64,000 bases of DNA. It comes from Hygrocybe punicea. Its lineage: Eukaryota > Basidiomycota > Agaricomycetes > Agaricales > Hygrophoraceae. A model generated the notes under the pieces. It was not told the DNA's origin. It did no database searches and worked only from the letters and a program-made list of their open reading frames with translations. Below, piece after piece: positions 61,441 through 64,000 of the stretch. The stretch lies in contig OY744464.1 of the NCBI GenBank assembly GCA_963556145.1, positions 806,001-870,000 on the forward strand. Direction: 5' to 3'. How positions within the stretch are numbered: the stretch's first letter is position 1; each line of letters opens with the position of its first letter. The position numbers were made by a program, and so were the translations under genes.

Positions 61441-61728
61441 GTGATTAATTCCACTGGTAGGTGTATATATCAGTAGTAAATGCTGAGTGTGAGCAAAGAA
61501 GAAAAGATTTTTTGAATTCCTATAATTTTATGTATGTCTGGAATGTATTATGTTTACTGCTGAGACCTGACCATGCTTGATGTTACAGGTAAATATCAGA
61601 TAGACTCCCACCTGTACAATGGAGAATAGTCTGGTTGCCTGCTGAAGACAGGATTCACAGTTTGAAGTCTTGACACTGTTTTGGTTCAGCCATTGTTAAG
61701 TAGCTATTAATTATTTAATTATTTAATA

Positions 61729-61756
61729 AGTTAAATTAAATTAAATTAAATTAAAT
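61729..61756. repeat. (TTAAA)n microsatellite
   Basis: About five tandem TTAAA units following ATTTAATTATTTAAT. Confidence 0.85.
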
Positions 61757-61799
61757 ATCAATATCATACAAAATGAGCTACTACAGAGGGTACAGGCAC

Positions 61800-62035
61800 A
61801 GTGTGGTGAGAGTGATGACAGGAGAGTGATGGGGGGGTGGATGGGGGCTAAAAGAAGAAGCTGGAGGGGGGAAAAAGGAGGGAGGTGGAGGGGGTGGCCA
61901 GAACAGGCCAGGAAGGGGAGGGAAGCAGGGGGGAGGGTGGGGAATGGGTGGAGGGAGTGCAGGAGGGAGGGAGGGGGCAGAGATGAGCTGGATGGGGTGA
62001 GGGGAGGGCAGAGAGTGGGGGGTGAAGCCTAGGTG
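61800..62035 (+). other. G-rich, purine-biased tract with G-quadruplex potential
   Basis: Many runs of 3-7 G on the + strand over about 230 bp, with few C. The open frame here is a composition artefact. Confidence 0.7.
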
Positions 62036-63079
62036 ATGACTCCCATGTCAGTCCACCTCTAATACAGTCAATTGAACTGGAAACTCACCTGGAACCACAG
62101 GGGGTGGGTGCACCACATCCCCTGCTGCCCTCAGAACTCCTCCATGGCACTCAAAAGCAGCTGGAATGCACCCCTCTCGCTGGGGGCACTGGTGGTGCTG
62201 TTGCTGGACCTTGGTTACACTGGGGGGGCCAAAAATTTGCCTGGAGGGGGGTAGGAGACAATAGAGGGGGATGGGAAAGTTGTGGGCCAGCAGGGGCAAC
62301 AGGGAGCTGGGAGGAGAGTTGGCAGTTGAAGGGGAAGGCAGGTTGATGAGCGGAAGGTTTTGGGTTTGTCTGAGTGCGAACATAGATTTCAAGCTGAGTC
62401 CAAATTTCAGCCACAACTCTGGACCTCCCCCAATTTATCTGCCTTCTGTAGCCTCAGAAACTTCATTTGACCACTCCTTTTGGTGGGACAAAATATTGCA
62501 TAACATAGTGTAGAATATGTCCATAATTTATCGAAAATTCACATGCCTAATCTCAACCGCGGCACCCAAAACAGTGCTCACTCTGCCACAAATCCCACCC
62601 CTGCCAACTCAAATCCATCCAGACCCCCCCAAAAATTTTACAAGGCCCCCTCACTGTCCATGCCAATCCCAACACCCAACCCTGTGACCATCCGACCAAT
62701 GTGTTACCCCCCCAAACCCCCCCACTCTCCCTGGGAACCTGCTCAACTCTGCAAAATTTACATTAGCCTTCCAAATCCATCAACATGTGACCACTCTCAA
62801 CCTAACTATAGAACTAGGGTTAGGACCCGTCCAAGGAGGCAATAATCCCATCAAGGATGGGATCTAAAGTCCTAGAAAAAAAGGACCGCTGAGATGTTTT
62901 TGGAAATTTTATGTGGAATATATTGTGATTTATGGAGTGGGCTGAGACCTCGCTATGCTTGGCCCTGCCCTCTTGGATATTTGGTATTAAATGTTTTAGG
63001 TGCACATATAATCATAGCAATAGGAGCAGAGAATATTTTTACTGTTTTTATGTGGAATTTTCTTCACTTTTCACTCCTC
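62036..63079. other. CpG-poor decayed DNA
   Basis: C-rich and G-rich low-complexity stretches; no gene is recognised. Confidence 0.4.
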
Positions 63080-63335
63080 CACAGGTCCTACTGGACTCCT
63101 GGTGGAATCCTGGTTGTCCTAGTGGATTCCTAGGATTCCTCCAGGAATCAACCAGGAATGTCATTCCTGGTGGAATCGGGTTCTTATTCCTGGTAAATTC
63201 CTGCTAGACTCCTGGTGGAATTTACCAGGAATGCAGACTTAGAATGATTTATTCCATGAGGATACATTCCTGGTGGATTCCTGATAAAGTCCGGCACTCA
63301 TTCCTGATAATTCCAGGTGGATTCCTGGTGAATTC
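63080..63335. repeat. degenerate array of TTCCTGGTGGAAT-type words
   Basis: Words such as CTCCTGGTGGAAT and TTCCTGGTGGATTCC recur about every 15-30 bp in both orientations (for example TTTACCAGGAATG). Further units occur at 63612-63660, across the tRNA-like relic. The origin is unknown. Confidence 0.7.
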
Positions 63336-63360
63336 CAGCAATTAAATTGCAAAAGTGTTT

Positions 63361-63428
63361 CTTCCAGGGATTGAACCCATGACCTCCAGAACTCTAAACC
63401 AGCCACTCAAGCCACTAGGCCATTAGTC
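63361..63428 (-). other. tRNA-like (SINE-type) relic
   Basis: The minus strand has an A-box TGGCCTAGTGG (63422-63412) and a B-box GGTTCAATCCC (63377-63367); GGTTCAA looks like GGTTCGA after CpG decay. No convincing acceptor stem. It sits between the two parts of the TCCTGGTGGA array. Confidence 0.5.
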
Positions 63429-63660
63429 TTATCTTTAAGTATAGCTTTGAGCCTCTAATAGAGACATCTCCCTGACTTACACACTGACTTTTTGAAACCT
63501 TTTTACCTTTTTCTCAATCAATATTGACAATAGGGGATTTCTGACAACACAGATCAATAAATCCATATAGTATGCATAATTTCCTTTTTAAGTAATATTT
63601 TCTCACTAGATCCATTCCTGGTAGATTCCTGATAGATTCCTGGTAAAGTCCTGGTAAATT

Positions 63661-64000
63661 TCAAAGACAAGCTTCAAAATTTACTATATGTTGCACTCTC
63701 CCATACATTTCTTTAATGATAAGAAAGCCATGATCAAATATATCTAGTTAGTATCATAATGTTACAACTATCAGTAATTATTGTCAATATAAAGTCTCAG
63801 TTTCATTTTCAAATACTTCTATCTTCCTCATTCCTCTTCTCCTATATTTCTATCTCTGTGTTGTTTCTTGTTGCTTTTTAAGAATATCTCCCATATAAAA
63901 AAATAGCATAACATGAAGAAACCAGTTGAAATTACTTCAAGTCTTTTACTTCAAGATTGATTTAATTCCAACCAACTGTGCATCCAGCTGTTCGCAAGCC
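63661..64000. other. AT-rich DNA, nothing recognised
   Basis: No gene, RNA or repeat can be supported. Confidence 0.4.

Overview
This window is nuclear DNA of a mushroom-forming basidiomycete (Agaricomycetes). Genes are split by GT-AG introns of about 50-80 nt, and several protein families are typical of that class: a DUF6593 protein, a seven-helix membrane protein with an IYRCW motif, and a DUF6589 protein. The species cannot be resolved from sequence alone. No rRNA, CRISPR or bacterial-style operon is present.

Layout. 1-4.6 kb: decayed transposon DNA with a DDE transposase and a near-perfect foldback palindrome. 4.6-12.1 kb: genes, namely a seven-helix membrane protein, a damaged unknown gene next to a Mutator-like foldback element, APN2 (DNA repair) and BUD20 (60S ribosome export). 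APN2 and BUD20 are divergent across 92 bp. 12.4-34.6 kb: a CpG-poor transposon nest with hAT-type MITEs, a dioxygenase relic, a ParB/Srx-like gene, KOW and SAP-like relics, and a much younger, CpG-rich Ty1/copia element (23842-28669) inserted in the KOW gene. 34.7-45.8 kb: genes RVB1, a DUF6593 protein, HAP5 (NF-YC), a small secreted protein and a GH92 alpha-mannosidase. 46.0-51.4 kb: an unusual element with imperfect terminal inverted repeats (TIRs) holding a convergent pair, a DUF6589 protein and a RecQ-like helicase. 52.3-59.7 kb: a complete CACTA/tnp2-type transposon with TIRs and a 3-bp target duplication. 59.7-64 kb: decayed repeats.

How it fits together. The host genes are single-copy housekeeping or secretion genes with normal CpG content. 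The repeats show graded CpG loss (CG to TG or CA), as expected from deamination of methylated cytosine or a RIP-like process. Premature stops in the DDE, DUF6589 and helicase genes are TGA where CGA (Arg) is plausible, and all four differences between the copia LTRs are CpG transitions. The best candidate for an undescribed system is the TIR-bounded DUF6589 + helicase unit. Second is the ParB-like gene with palindromic iterons upstream.
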